NCBI RefSeq assembly: GCF_900177735.1
Contig: NZ_FXBB01000025.1
Coordinates: 1-36,011 of the forward strand
Length of the DNA stretch: 36,011 nucleotides
Reading direction: 5' to 3'
From: Dethiosulfovibrio salsuginis
GTDB taxonomy: Bacteria > Synergistota > Synergistia > Synergistales > Dethiosulfovibrionaceae
Part shown: piece by piece, positions 28,651 to 35,973 of the stretch
Layout of the letters: each line of letters opens with the position of its first letter
Numbering within the stretch: position 1 is the first letter of the stretch
Program-made: the position numbers and the translations under genes
The notes under the pieces: model-generated
Seen by the model: only the letters and a program-made list of their open reading frames with translations
What the model was told of the DNA's origin: nothing
Database searches by the model: none

Positions 28651-30001
28651 ATTTTCTCTGATGGCAGCGCTGGACAGCTCTCTGGGGCCCGTTCTGGTGG
28701 TCGGAGGGGGCTGCGTCGGGGAGAGAAAGATAAGAACCTTGCTCAGCGCCGATTTTCCCGTGACCTTGGTGTCCCCGGAGGCCACGTCAGGGCTTCAGGG
28801 CCTGGCTGGCAGGAGGCAGATAACCTGGCACAGGAGGACCGTCACAGAGGAGGACTTCTCGTCCCACAGAATAGCCGTCCTGGCCCTTTCCAGAGAGGAC
28901 ACACTGTCGGTGATGGCCCTGGTGAAAAGCCCCTGCCTTTTGGACTGTTGCGGCGCAAAAGAGCTTGGCAACTGGTCCCTGGCGGCCCAGTTCAGGACCG
29001 ACGGACACCTTATAGGGGTCGGCAGCTTCGGCACGTCGCCGTCGGCCTCGGCGGACCTCAAGATGAACCTCCAAAGCTGGCTGGAGTCGGAGAGGGAGAG
29101 GCCTATCCTATTCAGCAGAAAGAGCACCTTGGCCAGGGCTCAGACAATGGAGGCCGCCAGAGCCCTCCAGTCCCTGGGGCTTCCGGTGGAGATAAAGACC
29201 ATGTCCACCTGCGGAGACTCTAACCTGAGCTGTCATCTCTCCTCCTTCGGGGGATACGGCGCCTTCGTCAAGTGTCTGGAGGAGGCCATACTGGAGGGCA
29301 AGGGAGACGGGGCGGTACACAGCCTTAAAGACGTCCCTACTCTGCTCCCCGACGGCCTAGAGCTGGTGGCGGTGCTTCCCAGGGCGGCCACCTCCGACTT
29401 ACTGGTGTCCTTCTGCCCAGGAGGGCTGGAGGGACTGCCGGAAGGGGCCCTGATAGGGACCGCCAGCCTGAGGAGAAAGGCCCAGCTTCTGAAGCTCAGG
29501 CCGGATCTCAACTTCACCCTCATAAGGGGAAACGTAAACACCAGACTGGCAAAGCTGGACACCGGCGAGATGGACGGCATAGTCCTCGCCAAGGCGGGGC
29601 TGGACAGACTGGGCATAAAGCCCGCCATGGCCACCGAGCTCCCCACCATACCGTCGCCCTGTCAGGGGATTATAGCCATAGAGGCCAGGACGGGATCCGC
29701 TCTGGCCGAGCAGGCCAGGAGGATAAACCACCGTCCGACCTGGCTCATGGCCCTGGCGGAGAGAGAGCTACTGAGGACCCTTCAGGTTGGCTGTCACGTC
29801 CCCTTCGCCGCGGTATCGTCCTGGGAGGGAGAATCGCTCCACCTGAGGGCTCAGGCCCTTTCGGAGCTGGGTGATTCGGTGGATATGGACATATCCAGGC
29901 CGGTCTCAACCGACGAGCAGGCCCAGGACCTGGGGAGGGAGATGGGCAAAAGACTGCTCTCCTCCCCTGAGGCCCTCTCCATGCTGAGGGCATCCTCATG
30001 A
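28640..30001 (+). CDS. hemC: Fusion of precorrin-2 dehydrogenase-like domain and porphobilinogen deaminase (HemC)
   Basis: 453 residues. Residues 1-150 form a Met8/CysG-N-type Rossmann domain: Val-Leu-Val-Val-Gly-Gly-Gly-Cys-Val-Gly-Glu-Arg-Lys binds NAD, Leu-Leu-Asp (Asp102) sits where the family's catalytic Asp lies, and Gly-Thr-Ser-Pro-Ser-Ala-Ser-Ala closes the core. Residues 154-453 are full-length HemC: Phe-Ser-Arg-Lys-Ser-Thr-Leu-Ala, Val-His-Ser-Leu-Lys-Asp-Val-Pro-Thr, Thr-Ala-Ser-Leu-Arg-Arg, Arg-Gly-Asn-Val-Asn-Thr-Arg, and the dipyrromethane-anchoring Cys385 in VGCHVPFA. The enzyme polymerises porphobilinogen; the first domain would oxidise precorrin-2 to sirohydrochlorin/factor II. 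The dehydrogenase lacks the extra C-terminal region of complete Met8. Overlaps hemA by 11 nt and the next gene by 4 nt. Confidence 0.92.
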   Translation: MTRRFSLMAALDSSLGPVLVVGGGCVGERKIRTLLSADFPVTLVSPEATSGLQGLAGRRQITWHRRTVTEEDFSSHRIAVLALSREDTLSVMALVKSPCLLDCCGAKELGNWSLAAQFRTDGHLIGVGSFGTSPSASADLKMNLQSWLESERERPILFSRKSTLARAQTMEAARALQSLGLPVEIKTMSTCGDSNLSCHLSSFGGYGAFVKCLEEAILEGKGDGAVHSLKDVPTLLPDGLELVAVLPRAATSDLLVSFCPGGLEGLPEGALIGTASLRRKAQLLKLRPDLNFTLIRGNVNTRLAKLDTGEMDGIVLAKAGLDRLGIKPAMATELPTIPSPCQGIIAIEARTGSALAEQARRINHRPTWLMALAERELLRTLQVGCHVPFAAVSSWEGESLHLRAQALSELGDSVDMDISRPVSTDEQAQDLGREMGKRLLSSPEALSMLRASS

Positions 30002-31437
30002 CGGTGTTCTTAACCGGAGCGGGATGCGGAGGCCCCAGATGGCTCACCGCCGAGGCCAAGGAAATCCTTTCCCAGGCGGATCAGGTTGTCCACGACGACC
30101 TGATCCACCCGGACCTGCTACAGATGGCCCCGGAGGGATGCGGTTTTCACATGGTGGGCAAGAGAAAGGGACTACACTCTTCGTCCCAGGAGGACATAGA
30201 GGCCCTTTTGGTGGACCTGGGAGGTAAGTTTGAGGTCGTGGTGAGGCTGAAGGGGGGTGACCCCTTCGTCTTCGGCCGAGGGGGCGAGGAGGCCCTGGCC
30301 CTCCAGAGGGCCCAAATTCCATGGAGATACGTCCCCGGTATCACCGCCGCCATAGGGGGGCTGGGATCCCAGGGGATACCTTTGACCCATAGAGGCTCGG
30401 CGGAGACTGCCACACTGGTTACAGGCCACAGAAAGGACGACCGAGACGACCGGGAGCTGTGGGAAAGGATGGCCCAAGCCGGCGGTACCAGGGCCATATA
30501 TATGGGGGCCTCCAAGGGACGGTCCATAGCCCGGTGGCTTATGGAGTCCGGCGAGAGGGAGGACCTTCCCTGTTCGTCGGTACACTGGGGCGGCTGGGGT
30601 CGGTCCACCAGGCGAGACTTCGGTTTGAAATCCGTCCCGGAGGACCTGTCCAGCCCGTCGATAATAGCCCTAGGGGACGTAGCGTCTTTGGGGCTAAAGC
30701 CCGAGGAAGGACCGTTGAAGGGGCTCCAGGTAGGAATAGTCAGACCCTACCCCGAGAGCTGGACCACCGCCAGGGAGTTGGAGGCCCTGGGGGCGGACTG
30801 CTACTCCCTGCCTCTCCTAAAACTAAAAAGGCTCGAGCATAACTGGGACCGAGACGCCATATCCCGATCGGACTGGCTGGTCCTGACCAGCCCCAGAGGA
30901 GCGGCTCTCCTGCCTGAGGCCCTAGATCTCCGTAGGATAGGCGGTAAGGTGGTCTCCATCGGGCCCGGGACCTCCAGAGCCCTCAGAAGGATAGGCATAG
31001 AGCCAGACCATGAGGCCGCAAGTCCGACCTCCGAGGGGCTGGCTGAGGCCCTTTCCAGGCTGGTTCGACCGGGAGATAGGGTTTGTTTTTTCCGAAACGC
31101 CCGTTCGTCCCAGCTGCCATTTCAGGCCGTATCGACGGCAGGGGCGATTCCCTTGGACCTCAAAGCCTACTCTATGGAGGCATCTAGGCTTCCAGGGGAG
31201 GATGCCTATCGGTCCTGCTGGGAAAGGACAGGGCTGGACTCGGTGGCCTTCGGAAGCGCCGCATTGGTGGAGGCCTATTTCGACCTGTTTGGCCCTCTGC
31301 CCGAGGGGACAATCCCTGTGGCCTGGGGGATCCACTGCGCCGAGGCGGTGAGGGATATCTTCAAAAGGGAACCATTGACCATGGAGGAGCCGTCCTATCA
31401 GGGGCTGGTCTCTTCCCTAGTAAAACTTAAAAGATAA
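29998..31437 (+). CDS. cobA-hemD: Fusion of uroporphyrinogen-III C-methyltransferase (CobA) and uroporphyrinogen-III synthase (HemD)
   Basis: 479 residues. The CobA part (1 to about 238) methylates uroporphyrinogen III at C2 and C7 to precorrin-2. Its motifs are Val-Arg-Leu-Lys-Gly-Gly-Asp-Pro-Phe-Val-Phe-Gly-Arg-Gly-Gly-Glu-Glu, Val-Pro-Gly-Ile-Thr-Ala-Ala and Gly-Ile-Pro-Leu-Thr-His-Arg-Gly. The first glycine-rich loop is unusual: Gly-Ala-Gly-Cys-Gly where Gly-x-Gly-Pro-Gly is normal. The HemD part (about 241-479) begins Leu-Gln-Val-Gly-Ile-Val-Arg-Pro, with weakly conserved Val-Leu-Thr-Ser-Pro-Arg-Gly-Ala and Val-Ala-Phe-Gly-Ser-Ala-Ala-Leu-Val-Glu; it closes and inverts ring D. This fusion is known in several Firmicutes and Synergistota. 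ATGA overlap with the preceding fusion; 20 nt gap to hemL. Confidence 0.93.
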   Translation: MTVFLTGAGCGGPRWLTAEAKEILSQADQVVHDDLIHPDLLQMAPEGCGFHMVGKRKGLHSSSQEDIEALLVDLGGKFEVVVRLKGGDPFVFGRGGEEALALQRAQIPWRYVPGITAAIGGLGSQGIPLTHRGSAETATLVTGHRKDDRDDRELWERMAQAGGTRAIYMGASKGRSIARWLMESGEREDLPCSSVHWGGWGRSTRRDFGLKSVPEDLSSPSIIALGDVASLGLKPEEGPLKGLQVGIVRPYPESWTTARELEALGADCYSLPLLKLKRLEHNWDRDAISRSDWLVLTSPRGAALLPEALDLRRIGGKVVSIGPGTSRALRRIGIEPDHEAASPTSEGLAEALSRLVRPGDRVCFFRNARSSQLPFQAVSTAGAIPLDLKAYSMEASRLPGEDAYRSCWERTGLDSVAFGSAALVEAYFDLFGPLPEGTIPVAWGIHCAEAVRDIFKREPLTMEEPSYQGLVSSLVKLKR

Positions 31438-31457
31438 GCACAGAGAGGATGGCTATC

Positions 31458-32756
31458 ATGGACAACAAGAGCATGTTCGAGACCGCCTGTTCCCATCTGG
31501 TGGGAGGGGTAAACAGCCCTGTCAGAGCGTGGAAGGCGGTAGGAGGGACACCGAGGTTCTACGTCAGAGGAAAGGGCCCCAGGGTCTACGACGTGGAGGG
31601 AAGGGAGTATCTGGACTACGTCTGTAGCTGGGGACCTCTCATACTGGGACACTCCCATCCATCGGTGGTGGAGGCGGTCCAGAGGGCGGCGGAGATGTCC
31701 ACCTCCTTCGGCGCCCCCTGCGTCCAGGAGGTTATGCTGGCAATGGCGGTAAAGTCGGTGTTCCCCTCCATGGAGAAGGTCAGGTTCGTCAGCTCCGGGA
31801 CCGAGGCAACCATGTCGGCTTTGAGACTGGCGAGAGGCTTCACCGGCAGGGACAAGATCGTCAAGTTCGACGGATGCTATCATGGCCACAGCGACTCCCT
31901 CCTGGTGGCGGCGGGGAGCGGAGCCCTCACATTCGGGGTCCCGAACAGCCCGGGAATAACCGAGGGGACAGCAAAGGACACTTTGGTGTTGCCCTTCAAC
32001 GACCTTGAGAGAGCGAAGGAGCTTTTTAGCTCCCAGGGAGACTCCATAGCGGCGGTGATAGTGGAGCCCTGGGCGGGCAACATGGGCCTGGTCCCTCCTG
32101 CGCCGGGCTTCCTCCAGGGCCTCAGGGACATAACCGAGAGCCACGGAGCGCTGCTGATCTTCGACGAGGTTATAACTGGCTTCAGAAACAGAAAAGGCGG
32201 GGCCCAGCAGGTGGCCCAGGTCACCCCCGATCTGACCTGTCTCGGCAAGGTCATAGGTGGAGGGCTTCCGGTGGGGGCCTTCGGTGGACCGGGAAGGATT
32301 ATGGACCGCCTATCCCCCATAGGCGACGTCTACCAGGCTGGAACCCTATCGGGCAACCCCCTGGCGATGGCGGCGGGGCTGGCCACTTTAGAGGAACTGT
32401 CAAAAGAGAGCACCTACGACGCACTGGAGTCCAACGGCCTGGCCCTCCAGAGGGGGTTACAGAGGGCCGCCGACGAGGCTGGCGTTCCACTGTCCACCGT
32501 CGTCATGGGAGGTCTGGTGGGAATGTTCTTCTCCCCTTCCCACCCGACAAACCTGGAGGAGGTAAAGGCATCCAGGGCGGACCTCTACGGCCGGTTCTTT
32601 CAGGCCATGATGGACCGAGGGTACGCCTTCGCGCCGTCGGCCTACGAGACGGTAATGGTGTCATCCTCCCACAGCGAGAGGGACATAGAGTCCACCGTGG
32701 AGGCAGCAAAAGAGGTATTCGACCAGATGGCAAAAGGAGGGCTCGACCTTGAATGA
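31458..32756 (+). CDS. hemL: Glutamate-1-semialdehyde 2,1-aminomutase, HemL
   Basis: PLP enzyme converting glutamate-1-semialdehyde to 5-aminolevulinate. 432 residues from the ATG at 31458; an ATG at 31449 abuts the AGAGG ribosome site and is less likely. Seen in order: Gly-Gly-Val-Asn-Ser-Pro-Val-Arg-Ala at the N-terminus, Ser-Ser-Gly-Thr-Glu-Ala-Thr-Met, Cys-Tyr-His-Gly-His-Ser-Asp, Ile-Phe-Asp-Glu-Val-Ile-Thr-Gly-Phe-Arg, PLP lysine Lys264 in GKVIGGGLPVGAFGG, and Tyr-Gln-Ala-Gly-Thr-Leu-Ser-Gly-Asn-Pro. All catalytic features of GSA aminomutase are intact. Overlaps hemB by 8 nt. Confidence 0.97.
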   Translation: MDNKSMFETACSHLVGGVNSPVRAWKAVGGTPRFYVRGKGPRVYDVEGREYLDYVCSWGPLILGHSHPSVVEAVQRAAEMSTSFGAPCVQEVMLAMAVKSVFPSMEKVRFVSSGTEATMSALRLARGFTGRDKIVKFDGCYHGHSDSLLVAAGSGALTFGVPNSPGITEGTAKDTLVLPFNDLERAKELFSSQGDSIAAVIVEPWAGNMGLVPPAPGFLQGLRDITESHGALLIFDEVITGFRNRKGGAQQVAQVTPDLTCLGKVIGGGLPVGAFGGPGRIMDRLSPIGDVYQAGTLSGNPLAMAAGLATLEELSKESTYDALESNGLALQRGLQRAADEAGVPLSTVVMGGLVGMFFSPSHPTNLEEVKASRADLYGRFFQAMMDRGYAFAPSAYETVMVSSSHSERDIESTVEAAKEVFDQMAKGGLDLE

Positions 32757-33747
32757 CATGAGATGTGGCTTCCCCGCCAACCGGCTCAGGAGGCTGAGGG
32801 GGAACCCGGTTCTTGCGGACTCGGTGAGGGAGACAATCCTCACGGTTCAAAACCTGATGATGCCTCTTTTCATCGTAGAGGGAAAGGGAATAAGGGAGCC
32901 CCTGGCATCCCTTGATGGAGTGGATCATCTGTCGGTGGACAGGCTGGAGGAGGTCGTGGACCCGGCACTGGAGCTAGGGGTCCGGTCCTTCCTGCTGTTC
33001 GGCCTTCCAGGGAAGAAAGACGGCAGGGGGAGCTCCGGCAGCGACCAGGACGGTCCGGTCCAGAGGGCCCTGAGGCATATGTCCAGTGGATACGGAAATC
33101 AAGTCCTCCTGGCCTCCGACGTCTGCATGTGTCAGTACACCGACCACGGCCACTGCGGAATCCTCAAAGAGGACGGATCGGTGGACAACGACTCCACCCT
33201 TAAGAGGCTGGGGGAGATCGCCGTCAGCCACGGAAGGGCGGGAGCCCATATGGTGGCCCCCTCGGCGATGATGGACGGCCAGGTGGGGGCCATAAGATCC
33301 GCACTGGACCGCTCGGGATTTGAGGGTGTATCCGTAATGGGCTACTCGGCGAAGTTCCACTCCGCCATGTACGGACCCTTCAGGGAGGCGGCGAACAGCG
33401 CCCCAGGCAAAGGAGACCGGTCGACCTATCAGATGGACCCGGCCAACGGCAGAGAGGCCATCAGGGAGGCCCTTCAGGACGAGCAGGAGGGTGCAGACCT
33501 GCTCATGGTCAAGCCCTCGCTGCTCTATTTGGACGTCCTGGCAAACCTGAGACGGGAGACCCTTCTGCCATTGGCGGCCTACATGGTCAGCGGTGAGTAC
33601 ATGATGCTGAGGCACGGGGCCAGGGCTGGAGCCATAGACGGCAAAAGGTCCATGATGGAGGCCCACCTGGCCCTGAAGAGGGCCGGAGCGGACATCATCA
33701 TAACCTACGGGGCAAGGGAGATAGCCCGATGGCTCAGTCAGCCGTAG
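32749..33747 (+). CDS. hemB: Porphobilinogen synthase (5-aminolevulinate dehydratase), HemB
   Basis: Condenses two 5-aminolevulinate molecules to porphobilinogen. 332 residues. Schiff-base lysines are Lys202 in Tyr-Ser-Ala-Lys-Phe and Lys255 in Met-Val-Lys-Pro. The cysteines Cys126, Cys128 and Cys136 in DVCMCQYTDHGHCG form the zinc site, so this is the zinc-dependent type. The TTG at 32749 is chosen because AGGAGG ends 8 nt upstream; the ATG at 32758 is too far from it. Overlaps hemL by 8 nt and exbB by 19 nt. Confidence 0.96.
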   Translation: MNDMRCGFPANRLRRLRGNPVLADSVRETILTVQNLMMPLFIVEGKGIREPLASLDGVDHLSVDRLEEVVDPALELGVRSFLLFGLPGKKDGRGSSGSDQDGPVQRALRHMSSGYGNQVLLASDVCMCQYTDHGHCGILKEDGSVDNDSTLKRLGEIAVSHGRAGAHMVAPSAMMDGQVGAIRSALDRSGFEGVSVMGYSAKFHSAMYGPFREAANSAPGKGDRSTYQMDPANGREAIREALQDEQEGADLLMVKPSLLYLDVLANLRRETLLPLAAYMVSGEYMMLRHGARAGAIDGKRSMMEAHLALKRAGADIIITYGAREIARWLSQP

Positions 33748-34346
33748 ATTTCCTGAGGCTCGGAGGGCCGGTGGTATGGTGCATCGCCGGCCTCTCGGTG
33801 ATAGCCCTGGCAGTGGTCCTTGAACGGCTGTTTTTCGCCATCCGGTCCTGGGAAAACCCCGAGCCGGTGGAGAGGGCGCTGTGCGAGGTGCTGTACAAGG
33901 GAGATCCGTCGGCTTCCACCGCCCTATGCAAAGAGAAAGACACCTCCATAAGAAGGCTCTTTCTGGCGGGGGTGAACCACTGGCAGACCGACAGAGAGTC
34001 CCTCCAGATCCTTCTAGAGGGACAGATAAGGAGGGAGACCTACCGGTGGAGCAAAGGACTGTCCGTCCTGTCCGCCATAGCCAGAATAGCCCCCCTTCTT
34101 GGGTTGCTGGGGACGGTCCTGGGCATGGTTGACATATTCCAGGCCCTTCCCGAGACAGACCAGGCCCCTATGGTCGCTCTGGCGGGGGGTATATGGAAGG
34201 CCCTGCTCACCACCGTGGCAGGCCTTGCGGTGGCGGTCCCGGCGATGCTCTGCCACTCGGTGCTCAGCGCTAAGGTGGACGACGTGGAGGAGACCCTGGC
34301 CCGGGGAGCGGACTTTCTGCTTCGGGAGAAGATGGGGAAAGGATGA
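33729..34346 (+). CDS. exbB: MotA/TolQ/ExbB proton channel family protein
   Basis: 205 residues. An N-terminal membrane segment (about 10-33), a cytoplasmic loop with Ile-Arg-Arg-Leu-Phe-Leu-Ala-Gly, and two C-terminal membrane segments (about 118-140 and 152-176) containing Ala-Pro-Leu-Leu-Gly-Leu-Leu-Gly-Thr-Val-Leu-Gly-Met and Leu-Leu-Thr-Thr-Val-Ala-Gly-Leu-Ala-Val-Ala-Val-Pro, the signature of ExbB/TolQ. With ExbD it forms the proton-driven motor for TonB. The ATG lies within the end of hemB (19-nt overlap). The following exbD and tonB genes favour ExbB over TolQ. Confidence 0.92.
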   Translation: MAQSAVDFLRLGGPVVWCIAGLSVIALAVVLERLFFAIRSWENPEPVERALCEVLYKGDPSASTALCKEKDTSIRRLFLAGVNHWQTDRESLQILLEGQIRRETYRWSKGLSVLSAIARIAPLLGLLGTVLGMVDIFQALPETDQAPMVALAGGIWKALLTTVAGLAVAVPAMLCHSVLSAKVDDVEETLARGADFLLREKMGKG

Positions 34347-34726
34347 GGCGGAGGGCCAACCAGGCGGAGGTCGAGCTGACTCCCCTGATAGACGTCCTGT
34401 TCATACTGATAATCTTCTTCGTCCTGACGGCGTCCTTCGTCCAGGGACAGATACCTCTTGACCTCCCCGACGGCAGGGGGACCCCCCCTCAGGAACAGGG
34501 GATGACCATATCCATGACCGAGGACGGCTCGTTATACCTCAACGATAGCCCTGTGGACAGGGAGGCCCTTATAGAGGGAGCCAGGATGGCCTTGGATCAG
34601 GGCAAGTCCCTCATACTGGTCGCCGACCGATCCATACCCTACGGTGAGGTGGCGTCCCTTCTGGACATGTTGAGGGCCAACGGAGTTTCCTCCGTAGGGT
34701 TGGGGCTGAAAGGCACAGAGCCGTGA
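34343..34726 (+). CDS. exbD: ExbD/TolR family biopolymer transport protein
   Basis: 127 residues. A short cytoplasmic start, then Leu-Thr-Pro-Leu-Ile-Asp-Val-Leu-Phe-Ile-Leu-Ile-Ile-Phe-Phe, the single membrane helix with the conserved proton-carrying Asp (Asp17), then a periplasmic domain with the Asp-Arg-Ser-Ile-Pro-Tyr-Gly-Glu-Val segment typical of ExbD/TolR. ATGA overlap with exbB and GTGA overlap with tonB, so the three are translated as a unit. It transmits the proton gradient to TonB. Confidence 0.93.
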   Translation: MRRRANQAEVELTPLIDVLFILIIFFVLTASFVQGQIPLDLPDGRGTPPQEQGMTISMTEDGSLYLNDSPVDREALIEGARMALDQGKSLILVADRSIPYGEVASLLDMLRANGVSSVGLGLKGTEP

Positions 34727-35640
34727 GATGGGCAGTTCCGATACTGATAAGCCTTATTCTCCACGGCCTGATGCTCTCGGTGAACTGGACCGCCGAGCTG
34801 AAGGGAAGAGGCCAGATCATATCGGTCAGGCTGATACCGCTGGCACAAGAGCCCGGACCAGGACCCGACTCTCCCGAGGGAGGGAGACAAAAACAGGAAC
34901 CGGCCTCCAACCCTGAGAAGCCATCGGAACCGGTTCAGGAGCCCCCTGGGCAGGAGACCTCGAAGAACAATGAGGTACAGAAAAAGCCTGAATCGGCTCC
35001 AGAACTGATCCAAAAACCACTAGCGGTGGAAAAGCCACAGGAGAGGAAAGTTACACCGAAAACCAAACCGGAGGCCGAGCCGACCCAGAAACCTGTCCCA
35101 CAGAAAACTCCGGCAAAGACGGAGCCTAAACCGGTCAAGGAAGTCCCAGAAAAACGGAAACCGGTTGAAAAAACCGCCCCTAAAGCGACCCAGCCTACCA
35201 AGGCAGAGTCTAAAAATGAGCAGGTCAAGCCAGCTCCGGCCCCTAAGATACCCCCAAGTAACGACGGTGAGGGAGAAGAGGCCAAGAACATCGGTACACA
35301 GGGGACTACTCCCCTAAAGACCTCCACCTTGACCTCAGCTGGGGCTGAAGGAGGTAAGAAATCGGCTCAGCCCAAGGGGATCATGTCGGAAAATGACGTA
35401 ACGGTCATCCACAGGGAACAGCCGGTCTACCCCCTCATCTCCAGAAAGAGAAAGGAACAGGGAACTGTGGCGGTTTTACTGGAGGTGACTTCCGGAAAGG
35501 TCTCAGACGCCAAGGTGGAGAGCTCCTCAGGGTCGCCAAGGCTGGACGAATCGGCGGTAAAGGCCCTCCGGGCCTGGAGATTCTCCCAGGACCTGACCGG
35601 AACGGTGAGGATTCCGGTGGTATTCACCTTAACTAAATGA
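34723..35640 (+). CDS. tonB: TonB energy-transducing protein
   Basis: 305 residues from a GTG start that overlaps the exbD stop. The N-terminal membrane anchor (about residues 4-20) contains Ser10 and His14 in Ser-x-x-x-His spacing, as in the E. coli TonB anchor. A long spacer (about 45-215) is dominated by Pro, Lys and Glu, with repeated Lys-Pro and Gln-Lys-Pro units, able to span the periplasm. The last 80 residues are a TonB C-terminal domain with Gln-Pro-Val-Tyr-Pro, Gly-Thr-Val-Ala-Val-Leu-Leu-Glu-Val and Ala-Leu-Arg-Ala-Trp-Arg-Phe. It couples ExbBD to outer-membrane receptors. End of the B12-controlled run; no receptor gene is in the window. Confidence 0.94.
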   Translation: MRWAVPILISLILHGLMLSVNWTAELKGRGQIISVRLIPLAQEPGPGPDSPEGGRQKQEPASNPEKPSEPVQEPPGQETSKNNEVQKKPESAPELIQKPLAVEKPQERKVTPKTKPEAEPTQKPVPQKTPAKTEPKPVKEVPEKRKPVEKTAPKATQPTKAESKNEQVKPAPAPKIPPSNDGEGEEAKNIGTQGTTPLKTSTLTSAGAEGGKKSAQPKGIMSENDVTVIHREQPVYPLISRKRKEQGTVAVLLEVTSGKVSDAKVESSSGSPRLDESAVKALRAWRFSQDLTGTVRIPVVFTLTK

Positions 35641-35678
35641 GTAGAACTAATCCGAGGGAATGCAACCGTTAGTTTTTC

Positions 35679-35903
35679 GAGTCCCCTCGGAGAGATCGTT
35701 CCGCCTACGCCCTGTTTCGCCCAATCGTATACTCGACCTGCCTGTTTCGTACGAACCGCCTCGGAGGGCACGTCCTGTGCCCCCTCGGCTTGGGGCGACG
35801 TCCTGTCGCCCCATTCGACTACACGACGGCAGGTCGAGTATACGGGCTCAAATGGGCTCCGTCGGAACGATCTCTCCGAGGATTAGAGTTTTTAGAGGTT
35901 CCC
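35679..35903 (+). mobile_element. Palindromic MITE-like element, copy 2
   Basis: 225 bp equal in length to 18600-18824, with three differences. The 19-bp arms (35685-35703/35863-35881) and the 17-bp arms (35726-35742/35828-35844) are both perfect, so this copy looks closer to the ancestor than copy 1. The right terminal repeat (35886-35903) is intact, but the left terminal repeat of copy 1 is not found here; the sequence 35641-35678 diverges and holds nothing I recognise. Same orientation as copy 1. Confidence 0.8.
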
Positions 35904-35913
35904 TAAAGACAAT

Positions 35914-35959
35914 AAGAAGCAGGACCGAGAGCGATAAACCACTCCCGGTCCTACTTCTT
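35914..35959. terminator. Probable terminator hairpin beyond the element
   Basis: Arms aagaagcaggaccg (35914-35927) and cggtcctacttctt (35946-35959) pair over 14 positions with one mismatch. T tracts are weak on both sides. It may be the original terminator of tonB, now separated by the inserted element, and may also serve a gene converging from the right. Confidence 0.55.
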
Positions 35960-35973
35960 GTTATCCGAACGGC

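Noticed and set aside
33729-34726. TolQ/TolR rather than ExbB/ExbD
   Set aside because: The next gene is a clear TonB with a Ser-x-x-x-His anchor and a TonB C-terminal domain, and no tolB or pal follows.
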